DNA of 64,000 nucleotides, taken from Tropicimonas sediminicola (GTDB lineage: Bacteria > Pseudomonadota > Alphaproteobacteria > Rhodobacterales > Rhodobacteraceae). Below, piece by piece: positions 9,054-17,336 of this stretch. The notes under the pieces were generated by a model. It saw only the letters and a program-made list of their open reading frames with translations, searched no databases and was not told the origin of the DNA. The translations under genes were made by a program, and so were the position numbers. Where the stretch lies: NCBI RefSeq assembly GCF_900188335.1, contig NZ_FZOY01000002.1, positions 847,092-911,091 on the forward strand. Reading direction: 5' to 3'. Each line of letters starts with the position of its first letter. Position 1 is the first letter of the stretch.

Positions 9054-10336
9054 AGCGCCGTATCGCGCGCGGCAGCGGCTTCGAGGAATGCGGCGGCTGA
9101 CCAGGTGAGAGCGAGGCATGAAACGGGCGCTCCGGTGCGGCGGTCGAATTGCTCCGCCAGCGGCTCGGCCGGGTCTGGTGCAACGCTCTGGACAAGTCCC
9201 ATCCAGGCTTCCGCCTTCTCGAACGCTTCGGCCTCTCCCATGGCGGCGAGGCGGTAGTGCAGTTCGGCAAAGCCAAGCGTCGTCGGATACCAGGGGTTGC
9301 CTCCGAAATAGACATCTTCCTTCCAGCGGCCGATGGCAGGGGCACCTCGGCCCCGGTTGATCGGATAGAGGGCGGCGAAACACGCCTCCAGCGCGGCGAC
9401 CGTCGCACGGGTCGCGGGGGCCGAAATGGCGAAGGGCCCGTCGCGGCGTCCGGCATGCAAGATTGCGAGCACGGTCGCGCTGTCGAAATGCCCTTCGGGC
9501 GCCTCGACGCTCTCCCGCCAGCCTCCCGACCGCGCATCTCGCGCCTCCTGCATCAAGGTGACGATACGGTCCGCGGCCGCTCGCATCGCCGGTGCGGATG
9601 CCCCCCGCGCGGCTGCCCGGGCGCATCCCCTGTCGAGCGCATCCCATTCAGCGATCAGGGTGAAGGTGGATCGCCGTGCCGGCGCTTCCTCCCACGGACC
9701 GATGCAGGGGCGGCCCGCGACCCGGAGGCTGTGTTCGAGGTCCCGCGCGACAAGCGCATCGGTATCCGGCGAGGCGACCTCGGGCAGTGCATCGATCAGC
9801 GCCATGACCGCAGAGGCCCGCAACGCTGGGCCGTCGTCCTGCGGGCGGCCCCATTGCTCGAGATCCGGGGAGCCATCCGCCGCGAACCTCGGCTCCTCCA
9901 GCCACTTCTCGCCAGCGAGACCCGCGAGTTCCCCGTCAGGGCGAAGAAATTGCTCGTGGCTCTGCCGGGTGGTGGCGCGCAGGGGATTGGTCGCCGGACC
10001 ACGGCGGCTCGGATCGGAGATCCGGAGGGAAAACCGCACGGTGTCGGCAATCGCCTCGAGCCAGAAGCCCCGTGCTTCGGGCTCAGCAGCGATCGCGAGG
10101 GGAACGGCGCGCAGGGCAATCGCCGCGTCGCGGATCCAGTGGTGGAAATAGTCGGGCTCCGGATCCCAGCTCGCAATGCGTGTCGACGCGAGGATGGAGC
10201 CGGCTGCCGGACGGACGGTCCAGCCGAAGCCTGCTCGATGGCGTTCCAGATGCGTGGCCGAGGTTGCCGCCCGCAGCGCACGGGCGGCAGCCAGACGCCG
10301 TGCCGAAATCCAGTCCGGATCGGGTGTGCGCTTCAT
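9029..10336 (-). CDS. Glycoside hydrolase family 15 glucoamylase-type enzyme
   Basis: A 435-residue GH15 catalytic domain without starch-binding domain or signal peptide. Family signatures are complete: YFHHWIRDAA at 63-72, GRPQDDGPALRA at 163-174, PWEE at 214-217 with the catalytic acid Glu, WKEDVYFGGNPWY at 338-350, and LAEQFD with the catalytic base Glu near 395 followed by LTWSAAAF. Substrate binding looks like the fungal-type glucoamylases, acting on alpha-1,4 and in some members alpha-1,6 glucosidic bonds. The gene begins four bases inside the alpha/beta hydrolase upstream (ATGA overlap), so the two are one operon. Its place inside an OPG locus is odd for a starch enzyme. R. sphaeroides OPGs are cyclised by one alpha-1,6 bond, so opening or trimming of that bond is a reasonable inference. 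Confidence 0.85.
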   Translation of the reverse strand: MKRTPDPDWISARRLAAARALRAATSATHLERHRAGFGWTVRPAAGSILASTRIASWDPEPDYFHHWIRDAAIALRAVPLAIAAEPEARGFWLEAIADTVRFSLRISDPSRRGPATNPLRATTRQSHEQFLRPDGELAGLAGEKWLEEPRFAADGSPDLEQWGRPQDDGPALRASAVMALIDALPEVASPDTDALVARDLEHSLRVAGRPCIGPWEEAPARRSTFTLIAEWDALDRGCARAAARGASAPAMRAAADRIVTLMQEARDARSGGWRESVEAPEGHFDSATVLAILHAGRRDGPFAISAPATRATVAALEACFAALYPINRGRGAPAIGRWKEDVYFGGNPWYPTTLGFAELHYRLAAMGEAEAFEKAEAWMGLVQSVAPDPAEPLAEQFDRRTGAPVSCLALTWSAAAFLEAAAARDTALQAMAGAR

Positions 10337-11091
10337 GCCGATGCTTCAAGCGCCGACAGCGCAGCGGTCAGCGCTTCGCCGACATCCGGGCCCACCGGGC
10401 AGTGGTGTTGCCCCGGAACTGCCGCGAAGAAGCGCGCGTTGGCAGCAGCCGCGAAATAGGCTCGCGCGTCCTTTAGCGGAACCAGCCCGTCCTCCGCGCC
10501 TGTCACGACAGCCAGCGGCGCGTCGGTCTTGGCGAGCGCGGGCGCGGCGTCGGCGGCCTCCATCTCGGCGCGGAACAACGGCGCCTCCCGTTCTACCGCC
10601 TCCACGGCCGGCGGCCCCATCGCCACCCGCGCCAGCAGCAACGCCCGCCCCGACACGGCCGGGGACACGGCCAGCACATGGTGCGGGCCGGGCGTCTCGG
10701 CGGCCAGATGGGCGACGGCGAAGGCGCCGATGCTGTGTCCGGCAAGCGCAAGCGGCGTGTCCGGCCAACGTTCACGGACCCAGCCCCATACCGCCGACGC
10801 AGCCTTGCAATGACCGGTGAACGTCAGCTTCTCAGGGGCTCCCGAGCCCGGCAAGGCGGAGGAATTCGGCAACCCGGGCGCCACCACGCGCCAGTCGCGG
10901 GCAAGATACGCCTCCGCGATCTGTGCGATATGCGGCTGATCCGGCGCGCCATTGCGGCCGTGCACAAGCAGAACGGTCCCCCGCACGGACTCGCCTGGCG
11001 AGGCCACAACCAGCGGAATTGGCTGGCTTTCCGTCGGAACCGCGTTGCTCCGGTCGGCTTCGGTCCAGGACCGGGCAGATCGTGCCATCAA
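10333..11091 (-). CDS. Alpha/beta hydrolase
   Basis: A 252-residue alpha/beta-hydrolase. The oxyanion motif HGRNG lies at 44-48, the nucleophile Ser 120 is in GHSIG, the acid is probably Asp 201 in GAEDGLVP and the His is at 229/230 in PGQHHCPVG, so the triad is complete. No signal peptide is seen. It is the first gene of a two-gene minus-strand operon and overlaps GH15 by four bases. Such enzymes are often esterases; OPGs carry succinyl esters added by OpgC, so a de-esterifying role before glucan digestion is possible, but nothing in the sequence fixes the substrate. The start may lie one codon downstream because the frame begins ATGATG-like. Confidence 0.75.
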   Translation of the reverse strand: MMARSARSWTEADRSNAVPTESQPIPLVVASPGESVRGTVLLVHGRNGAPDQPHIAQIAEAYLARDWRVVAPGLPNSSALPGSGAPEKLTFTGHCKAASAVWGWVRERWPDTPLALAGHSIGAFAVAHLAAETPGPHHVLAVSPAVSGRALLLARVAMGPPAVEAVEREAPLFRAEMEAADAAPALAKTDAPLAVVTGAEDGLVPLKDARAYFAAAANARFFAAVPGQHHCPVGPDVGEALTAALSALEASA

Positions 11092-11379
11092 TCTATTTTC
11101 ACCTCTGCCACTTGAAGCACTTGAAGCGTCGGCGTTCTGATCCTAACTGCCCCGACTGAATTGAGCTCATCGAAGATATGCCCATCATGCAAGCACCTCG
11201 ACGAAGATCCGGTTCATCAGTGCGCAGGGTTCCGGGCGGCATGTCCCGGATCGGCGGCTTTCCGCATCGCGACGCGGAATCATGCCGAGAGTGGATGCGA
11301 GGTGTTTGCCGCAACGCAGACGCCAGTACATTTTAGGAATGCATTCGATTAGTGCCATTTCTGTATTGGGGGAAGTTCC
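11092..11379. promoter_or_regulatory. Divergent promoter region between hydrolase operon and opgGIHC
   Basis: This 288-base intergenic stretch separates the minus-strand hydrolase/GH15 operon from opgG and must hold both promoters. A short direct repeat, CACTTGAAG CACTTGAAG near 11110-11128, sits next to the hydrolase start. I found no reliable -35/-10 pair by eye. A GGGGGAAG ribosome-binding site at 11368-11375 serves opgG. Confidence 0.45.
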
Positions 11380-12987
11380 GTGTTGAAGACCAACATGAAA
11401 CAGAGTGGGGCGTTGTCGCAGGGAAAGTGGGCGAGACGCCAGTTCCTGTGTTCGGCGGCCGCTGCCATCGGCGCGCCGGCGATCATGTCGCCCGCTCTCG
11501 TTCACGCGCAGCAGGACGCGCCTGCCGCGTTCTCCTTCGACGTGCTGAGCGCCGCGATGCAGGAGGCTGCCGGAAAGGAATTCGCCCCTGCCGAGCAGTT
11601 GCACGGGTTCCTCGCGGAGCTCGACTATGACGCCTACCAACGTATCCGCTTTCGGCCCGAACAGGCGCGCTGGAGCGATGGCGGGGGCGCCTTCCGGCTT
11701 CACGCCTTCCACCCCGGATGGCTCTTCAAGGAGCCGGTGAAGATCAACGAGATCGTCGGCGACACCGTTCGGCAGATGACCTTCACGACCGCCGATTTCG
11801 AATATGACGACGAGGACCTCGCCGCGTCGATCCCGGCGAATGCGGAGATGCCTGGCATTGCAGGCTTCCGTCTGCACACCCAGCTCAATCGCGCCGACAT
11901 CTTCGACGAGCTGGTCGTCTTCCAGGGGGCGAGCTATTTCCGTGCGCTCGGGAGCGGCAACACCTACGGGCTCAGCGCCCGCGGGCTTGCCGTGAACACC
12001 GGCCTTTCCCAGGCCGAGGAATTCCCCGTGTTCACCGAAGTCTGGCTTCGCCGTCCGAACGAGGGCGATGGGTCGGTGACACTCTACGCCGCGCTCGACA
12101 GCCCGTCCGTCACCGGTGCCTACCGGTTCGTGATCTCGCCCGGCGACACGACCTCGATGGAGGTGACCGCCCGCCTGTTCCTGCGCAAGGACATCGAGCA
12201 GCTTGGCGTGGCGCCGTTGACATCCATGTTCCTGTTCAGCGGCGCCGACATGGGTCCGTTCGACGACTACCGCGCGGCGGTCCATGACAGCGAGGCGCTG
12301 GTACTCAACACGCGGCCCGGCGAAACCTACTTCCGACCGCTGAACAACCCGCCTCAACTGGCGAGTTCCTATCTCGGCGCGATGAACCCGGCCTCCTTCG
12401 GTCTCGTTCAGCGTGAACGTGCCTTTGAGCATTTCCTGGATGCGCAGGCCCATTACGAACTGCGCCCTTCCCTCATGGTCGAACCGATCGGCGACTGGGG
12501 CGAGGGCTCCGTGCGGCTGGTCGAGATACCGTCGGACCTGGAGATTCACGACAACATCGTCGCCTTCTGGGTGCCTGACGCCCCGACCCGCGCCGGCGAT
12601 GCGCTCGAATTCTCCTACCGGCTCCATTGGGGCATGACCCCGCCCGGCGCGCAGCCGAAATCCCTCGCAAGGGTGCTTCGGACGCGGATCGGCAAGGGCG
12701 GCGTCGCCGGTGTGGAGACCGAGACGGGCACGCGAAAGTTCGTGGTGGATTTCGCGGGCGGGCTGTTGGGCTCGCTGCCTGGAAACGCCGAGATTGAACC
12801 GGTCGCCAGCGCAACCAATGGCGAGATTGTCGAGACCGTCCTGAGCCCCGTGAGCGGCAAGGACGTGTGGCGGCTGGTCATGGAGGTCCGGGCGCAACCG
12901 GGCTCGATCGTTGAATTGAAGGCAGGCATCGCAGGCTACGATCGCATACTCACCGAGACATGGGTGTACCAATGGATCAACGCTTGA
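11380..12987 (+). CDS. opgG: OPG biosynthesis protein OpgG/OpgD family
   Basis: A 535-residue periplasmic protein of the MdoG/OpgG family. A twin-arginine signal is visible: WARRQFL with Arg 19-20, a hydrophobic AAAAIGAPAIMS region and a cleavage-like AHAQ near residue 43. The mature part matches OpgG/OpgD throughout (FSFDVL, AFRLHAFHPGWLF, YFRALGSGNTYGLSARGLA). Family members act on the nascent beta-1,2-glucan in the periplasm; OpgG/OpgD proteins are now placed in glycoside hydrolase family GH186, which includes beta-1,2-glucanases and cyclising relatives. I use GTG 11380 because GGGGGAAG lies about five bases before it; ATG 11395 is too far from that site. It is first in opgGIHC and overlaps opgI. 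Confidence 0.92.
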   Translation: MLKTNMKQSGALSQGKWARRQFLCSAAAAIGAPAIMSPALVHAQQDAPAAFSFDVLSAAMQEAAGKEFAPAEQLHGFLAELDYDAYQRIRFRPEQARWSDGGGAFRLHAFHPGWLFKEPVKINEIVGDTVRQMTFTTADFEYDDEDLAASIPANAEMPGIAGFRLHTQLNRADIFDELVVFQGASYFRALGSGNTYGLSARGLAVNTGLSQAEEFPVFTEVWLRRPNEGDGSVTLYAALDSPSVTGAYRFVISPGDTTSMEVTARLFLRKDIEQLGVAPLTSMFLFSGADMGPFDDYRAAVHDSEALVLNTRPGETYFRPLNNPPQLASSYLGAMNPASFGLVQRERAFEHFLDAQAHYELRPSLMVEPIGDWGEGSVRLVEIPSDLEIHDNIVAFWVPDAPTRAGDALEFSYRLHWGMTPPGAQPKSLARVLRTRIGKGGVAGVETETGTRKFVVDFAGGLLGSLPGNAEIEPVASATNGEIVETVLSPVSGKDVWRLVMEVRAQPGSIVELKAGIAGYDRILTETWVYQWINA

Positions 12988-13160
12988 ACGCCAAGGACTT
13001 CGAAGACGCCCTGCCCTGCGACGCGCCGGACTCCGGCCCATTGCGTTGGGCGCCGCCGGAGGCGCCCCTCGCGATGCAGAAGCAAGTGCTCGAGACGCGC
13101 ACGAGCTGGGCAGACCTCGCGCTCGTCGGTCGACTGTTCCTGTCCCGCCGCAAGGCGTGA
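12972..13160 (+). CDS. opgI: OpgI, small protein of the opgGIH operon
   Basis: A 62-residue protein (MDQRLNAKDF...) translated across the end of opgG, with ATG 12972 inside the last 16 bases of opgG; ATG 12960 (MGVPMDQ) is an alternative giving 66 residues. It has no signal or membrane segment, is Pro-rich in the middle and ends with a basic LFLSRRKA. The position between opgG and opgH matches opgI of the R. sphaeroides opgGIH operon, whose product has no known domain. Overlap with opgG and 23 bases to opgH indicate coupled translation. It could be a partner of OpgH at the inner face of the membrane; this is inference from position only. Confidence 0.75.
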   Translation: MDQRLNAKDFEDALPCDAPDSGPLRWAPPEAPLAMQKQVLETRTSWADLALVGRLFLSRRKA

Positions 13161-13183
13161 CGGGGGTGCATGTGTAATCCGCC

Positions 13184-14980
13184 ATGCATTCGCATCTCTC
13201 CCCCGACAGGCCGACGCGCCTGTGTCGTCTTCTTGCGCTGAGCTTCTCGCTGATCGCGGCAATCACGGCCTCGCTGCTGATGGCCGAAGCAGCCGCGCGC
13301 GACGGGTTCGGCGCATTGGATGGGGCACGAGCCGCGCTGATCTTCCTGACCACGGCCTGGCTCGCCTGGGGCGCTTCGCTGGCGCTGATCGGTGCGCCGG
13401 GGCTGCAGCGCCGCCGCGCGCAACCTGACCTTCGGATGCCTCAACCGCGGACGGTCATCCTGATCCCGATCTGCAACGAGGACCCGCTGACCACCTTCGC
13501 GCGTATCGCGGCCATAGACGCATCGGTCGCTGAGGCAGGCGTGACCGCTGATATTGCCGTTCTGTCCGATACGCGAGACGAAGCCGCTGCCCGGCGGGAG
13601 CGCTTCGCCTTTGCCCGATTGCTGCGGGAAACCGGGGGTGAGGGACGGATCTTCTATCGCCGGCGGACGCAGAACGTCGGGCGAAAGGCCGGCAACATCG
13701 AGGATTTCTTCCGCCGGTCCGGCAGCGCCTACGACCTAGCCGTGATCCTGGACGCGGACAGTCTCATGTCCGGCGAGGCGATCCGCACGATGATCGCGCG
13801 GATGCAGGAGGACCCGAAACTCGGCCTGCTGCAGACCTTGCCCCGGATTATCGGCGCGCGATCGCTCTTTGGCCGTGCGCTCCAGTTCGCGGCAGGCTTC
13901 CACGGCCCGGTTTTCTCGCGCGGGCTGGCCCGGATGCAGGGCGCGACCGGCCCGTTCTGGGGCCACAATGCCATCGTGCGCGTCCGCGCCTTTGCCGGAA
14001 GTTGCGGCTTGCCGGAGCTTTCGGGCAAACCGCCGTTCGGAGGGCACATCCTCAGCCACGACTACGTGGAAGCGGCGCTGCTGGCTCGGGGAGGCTGGAA
14101 GGTCGAGGTGGATCCCTCCATAGCCGGCTCCTACGAGGAAGGCCCGGACAACGTTCTGTCCTTTGCCCGCCGGGACCGGCGGTGGTGCCAGGGCAACCTT
14201 CAGCATTCCCGGCTTCTGCTCGCGCCCGGCCTCGCAAGCTGGAGCCGCTTCGTCTTCCTGCAGAACATCGCCGCCTACGTGGTCTCGACGCTCTGGGCGG
14301 CGTTCCTCGTCGCGTCCTTCGTCGCGACCGTCACCGCTCCGCCGCCGAACTATTTCCCCGAGGCGCACCAGCTCTACCCCGTGTTCCCGAACACATCCAC
14401 GCGCGAGATCACAATGCTGGTCTTCGGCGTCGTGGGGCTCCTGATCATACCGAAGCTGACGATCCTGACCGGCGCCATCGCCTCGAACCGGGTGCAAGGG
14501 TTCGGCGGCGTCATCCGGGCGACCTCCTCGGTGCTGGCCGAGATCGTTCTCACAACGCTCCTCGCGCCGCTCATGTTGCTCTACCACAGCCGGGCCGTGC
14601 TGCAGGTGCTCTCCGGCCAGGATGGCGGATGGCCGGCCAATCAGCGCGGAGAGGGGCTCCTGGGCCTGGCGGACGGCTGGCGTTCGGGACGCTGGATCGT
14701 TCTGGTTGGCGCCACTGCACTGACGACCGTGTACTGGATTGCGCCCGACCTCCTGATATGGCTATTGCCGGTCGGACTGCCGATGCTGGCCGCCCCATTC
14801 CTGATCGCCTGGACATCGCGCCCGCTCACCCATGCGCTTTTCAGGGTGCCGGAAGAAATCGCGTCACCACCGGTGGTCGCCACCTATCACGAGGTCTGCG
14901 CCCGTTGGGAAATGACCTGGAAAAACTCGCCGGCGGAACCAAGTGCCGGCATGGCCGTTGAACATCATGTCCCAGCATAG
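13184..14980 (+). CDS. opgH: OPG glucosyltransferase OpgH
   Basis: A 598-residue inner-membrane GT2-type glucosyltransferase that polymerises UDP-glucose into the beta-1,2-glucan backbone and moves it across the membrane. Two N-terminal helices are followed by the cytoplasmic catalytic domain: ILIPICNED near 90, the metal-binding LDADS near 190, SHDYVEA near 290 with the base Asp, and RRWCQGN near 332 corresponding to the QxxRW-like motif. At least five membrane helices lie beyond residue 350. It lacks the long N-terminal extension of E. coli OpgH (about 850 residues) and is the compact alphaproteobacterial form. Its 3' end overlaps opgC by 14 bases. Confidence 0.93.
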   Translation: MHSHLSPDRPTRLCRLLALSFSLIAAITASLLMAEAAARDGFGALDGARAALIFLTTAWLAWGASLALIGAPGLQRRRAQPDLRMPQPRTVILIPICNEDPLTTFARIAAIDASVAEAGVTADIAVLSDTRDEAAARRERFAFARLLRETGGEGRIFYRRRTQNVGRKAGNIEDFFRRSGSAYDLAVILDADSLMSGEAIRTMIARMQEDPKLGLLQTLPRIIGARSLFGRALQFAAGFHGPVFSRGLARMQGATGPFWGHNAIVRVRAFAGSCGLPELSGKPPFGGHILSHDYVEAALLARGGWKVEVDPSIAGSYEEGPDNVLSFARRDRRWCQGNLQHSRLLLAPGLASWSRFVFLQNIAAYVVSTLWAAFLVASFVATVTAPPPNYFPEAHQLYPVFPNTSTREITMLVFGVVGLLIIPKLTILTGAIASNRVQGFGGVIRATSSVLAEIVLTTLLAPLMLLYHSRAVLQVLSGQDGGWPANQRGEGLLGLADGWRSGRWIVLVGATALTTVYWIAPDLLIWLLPVGLPMLAAPFLIAWTSRPLTHALFRVPEEIASPPVVATYHEVCARWEMTWKNSPAEPSAGMAVEHHVPA

Positions 14981-16259
14981 ACCAAGCGCGGAACTCATTG
15001 CCTTTCCGACCAGAAAGGCCCCCGGCGAACGGAGTCCCCGCGACCTCCGGATCGACGCCTTTCGCGGGATTGCCCTCGTGATGATCTTCATCAACCACGT
15101 GCCGGGCAATCCCTACGAATACCTGACGATCCGCAACCTCGGTTTTGCGGATGCGGCGGAGGCGTTCTTCCTGATGTCCGGCATCGCCGCCGGGCTCGCC
15201 TATACCGCGCGGTTCCTTCCGGACGCACTTGCCCGCAACGGGCTCTGGCACGCCGTTTCGCCGCTCTGGAAGCGGGCCTGGACGCTCTACCTCGTCCAGA
15301 TGACCCTGTCGGCCTGTGCGCTCGCCATCTTCGGCCTTGCCTACCAGCTCTCCGGCCTGCCGGACCTTCTCACCCAGAACAACATGCGGCAGGTGTTCGA
15401 GAACCCGACCGAGGGGCTGATCGGCCTGCCGATCCTGACGCACCAGTTCGGCTACGTGAACATCCTCCCGGCCTACTCGGTCCTGCTGATCTGCGCACCG
15501 GCGGCGATCCTGCTAGGGATCCGCTGGCCTCGGGTTCTCTTCGCGGCCTCCCTCGGCCTCTGGCTCGTAACCGGCCTCTTCCGCCTCAACCTGCCCAACT
15601 ATCCCAACGAGGGCGGCTGGTTCTTCAATCCCTTCGCCTGGCAAGCCATCTTCGTGATCGGGCTTGTGACGGGCCTCAGCCTGCGACAGGGCAAGGCATT
15701 CTTCCCGCGCTCCCGCTTGCTGTTCTGGCTTTCGGCGGCTTTCCTCGTGTTCGTTCTGGCCTGGAAATACGTCCCCGGCCTTGAGGATTTCTTCAACGTC
15801 CAGATGCATCACCTGGCCGAGGCCGGGGTTCCGTTCATCTTCACGTCGCACGACAAGACCTATCTCGCCGCGCCGCGCTTCCTGCATATCCTCGCCCTTG
15901 CGTACGTCCTCTCCCAACTCGCCATCGTGTCCCGACTTTCCGCCCATCGCTACGCCCTGCCGCTGCGGCTGCTGGGGCGGCACGGGCTGCTGGTTTTCGC
16001 GGCAGGCACCGTGCTGTCGCTGGCGGCCCAGGCGCTGATGCTCTCGCTGCCGGACGCCCTCTGGCTGGCCTGGGTGCTTCCGCCGCTCGGGGTGGCCGCG
16101 CTTGTCGGACTGGCCTTTCTCGCCGATGCGGCGAAAGGCAGACCCTCGGCGCCTGCCACGCCGGTGTCGGCCGACAACGGCTCCTCGGACCCTCTGCCAC
16201 CGGTCCACGCGCCGCAACCTTCCAGCCTGACCGCCAGATCCAAGCCGCCATTGACCTAG
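14967..16259 (+). CDS. opgC: OPG succinyltransferase-type membrane protein OpgC
   Basis: A 430-residue integral membrane protein of the OpgC_C family with about ten helices. The N-terminal RIDAFRGIALVMIFINH is the family hallmark of the acyltransferase fold. OpgC is required for succinylation of OPGs in R. sphaeroides, giving the glucans their negative charge. The Pro/Ser-rich tail after residue 395 is probably disordered. ATG 14967 is used; GTG 14943, eight codons upstream and preceded by GGCGGA, is a real alternative. Overlap with opgH shows it belongs to the operon. Confidence 0.9.
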   Translation: MSQHRPSAELIAFPTRKAPGERSPRDLRIDAFRGIALVMIFINHVPGNPYEYLTIRNLGFADAAEAFFLMSGIAAGLAYTARFLPDALARNGLWHAVSPLWKRAWTLYLVQMTLSACALAIFGLAYQLSGLPDLLTQNNMRQVFENPTEGLIGLPILTHQFGYVNILPAYSVLLICAPAAILLGIRWPRVLFAASLGLWLVTGLFRLNLPNYPNEGGWFFNPFAWQAIFVIGLVTGLSLRQGKAFFPRSRLLFWLSAAFLVFVLAWKYVPGLEDFFNVQMHHLAEAGVPFIFTSHDKTYLAAPRFLHILALAYVLSQLAIVSRLSAHRYALPLRLLGRHGLLVFAAGTVLSLAAQALMLSLPDALWLAWVLPPLGVAALVGLAFLADAAKGRPSAPATPVSADNGSSDPLPPVHAPQPSSLTARSKPPLT

Positions 16260-16293
16260 GCGACCTCCCCTGCCCGATTGCCATTGAATTGAT

Positions 16294-16362
16294 GGGGCCG
16301 CCCAACCCGTCCGGTTGCCGGCCCCAAAAGCGACCGCTCGTGCCATGCAGGAACGAGCGGTC
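16294..16362. terminator. Hairpin pair between convergent operons
   Basis: Two nested-free hairpins lie between the end of opgC and the end of the rhodanese gene: GGGGCCG (16294-16300) with CGGCCCC (16319-16325), and GACCGCTCGT (16332-16341) with ACGAGCGGTC (16353-16362). The second has a perfect 10-bp stem. Neither has a long T tract, so they may be bidirectional weak terminators. Confidence 0.5.
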
Positions 16363-16430
16363 CGAACTTGCGAGGCGGGCATGGGGCGAACTGCACCCTG
16401 ACGCCCATCCTCCCTGTCAAGTCGCGCCGG

Positions 16431-16799
16431 TCAACGAACAGTCGGCAATCCGGCATCGACCCATGCCTGGGTCCCTCCGCTGACATAGCTCACGCGGGCA
16501 AAGCCGAGCTTCGAGAAAGCCGCCGCCGCGCGCGCCGCCATCGGTCCGGCCTGGCAGGACGTGACCACGTGGATAGAGCGGTCGGCGAAGGCCGGCGGCA
16601 GGTCGCCGGCCTCGATCCGGGAAAGCGGTATGACGCGGCCCCCCGGGATCCGCCCGGTGGTCGCGGAGATCACCTCTTCCGGCCGCGGGTCGACGAACTC
16701 GACGCCCGCCCGGTTGTGCAGCCTTGCTGCCTCGGCTGGGCTTATGGGGATCACGACGGCTTCGTCAGCGGCCGTGAAGGTGCTCGAGCAGCTGGTCAT
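16431..16799 (-). CDS. Rhodanese-domain protein
   Basis: A 122-residue single-domain rhodanese. The N-terminal ISPAEAARL and EFVDPRP and the C-terminal VSGGTQAWVDAGLP fit the family. The active-site Cys is residue 82 in TSCQAGP, in the loop that carries persulfide. It probably moves sulfane sulfur in the cytoplasm. ATG 16799 follows AAAGGAGACCTGAA. It lies 24 bases after the DsrE-type gene, so the two are co-transcribed; both handle protein persulfides in known systems. Likely controlled by the divergent TetR regulator. Confidence 0.85.
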   Translation of the reverse strand: MTSCSSTFTAADEAVVIPISPAEAARLHNRAGVEFVDPRPEEVISATTGRIPGGRVIPLSRIEAGDLPPAFADRSIHVVTSCQAGPMAARAAAAFSKLGFARVSYVSGGTQAWVDAGLPTVR

Positions 16800-16823
16800 T
16801 TCAGGTCTCCTTTCCAGTGTTCC

Positions 16824-17195
16824 TCAGAAGCTCAGCGTTGCTGCGCCGTCATTGATCAGGGCGTGGAGCGCCGGCGAGCCGACGATCTGGACGCCGTCGA
16901 TCAGGTCGTCTTCGGCATAGCCGCGGACCTTTGCGCAGGGCGGGCAAACGAGGATACGTCCGCCCTTTTCCTGGAAGTTCGCGATCAGTTCGCCCATCGG
17001 CGGGTCGAAAGGGTTCATCCGGACATTGTCCGAGGCGCCCTTGCGGACCGTGTCGACGGCAGAACTCACGAGGAACATCGTCACCTGCTGCCCTGAATCC
17101 AGGCCGGTGTTCGCGATGGTCCAGGCGACGGTACCGCGTTCGTCGTCATGACCCCGCGACGAGACGATGGCGAGTTTGCGTGTCGTGCTTTCCAT
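16824..17195 (-). CDS. DsrE-family protein
   Basis: A 123-residue cytoplasmic DsrE/DsrF-like protein. It starts RKLAIVSSRGHDDERGT, a Rossmann-like first strand, and includes VTMFLVSSAVDTVRKG and VCPPCAKVRGY, where the conserved Cys residues lie near 90-93. DsrE proteins bind or pass sulfur to other sulfur carriers. AAAGGAGAAATGAA precedes ATG 17195. It sits between the YgjV-like gene (141 bases upstream) and the rhodanese gene. Confidence 0.8.
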   Translation of the reverse strand: MESTTRKLAIVSSRGHDDERGTVAWTIANTGLDSGQQVTMFLVSSAVDTVRKGASDNVRMNPFDPPMGELIANFQEKGGRILVCPPCAKVRGYAEDDLIDGVQIVGSPALHALINDGAATLSF

Positions 17196-17336
17196 TTCAT
17201 TTCTCCTTTGAAGTTCAGTTGCTTTCCTTCAATCGTGAAGGTCGTTCGTCTTGGGCCGGTATGGCCGTGTGCTGATGGTTCGGTGCTTGCGTTCCTCCTT
17301 TTGATGAGACGAGTGATCCGGGTCTTTTCGGTCGGC

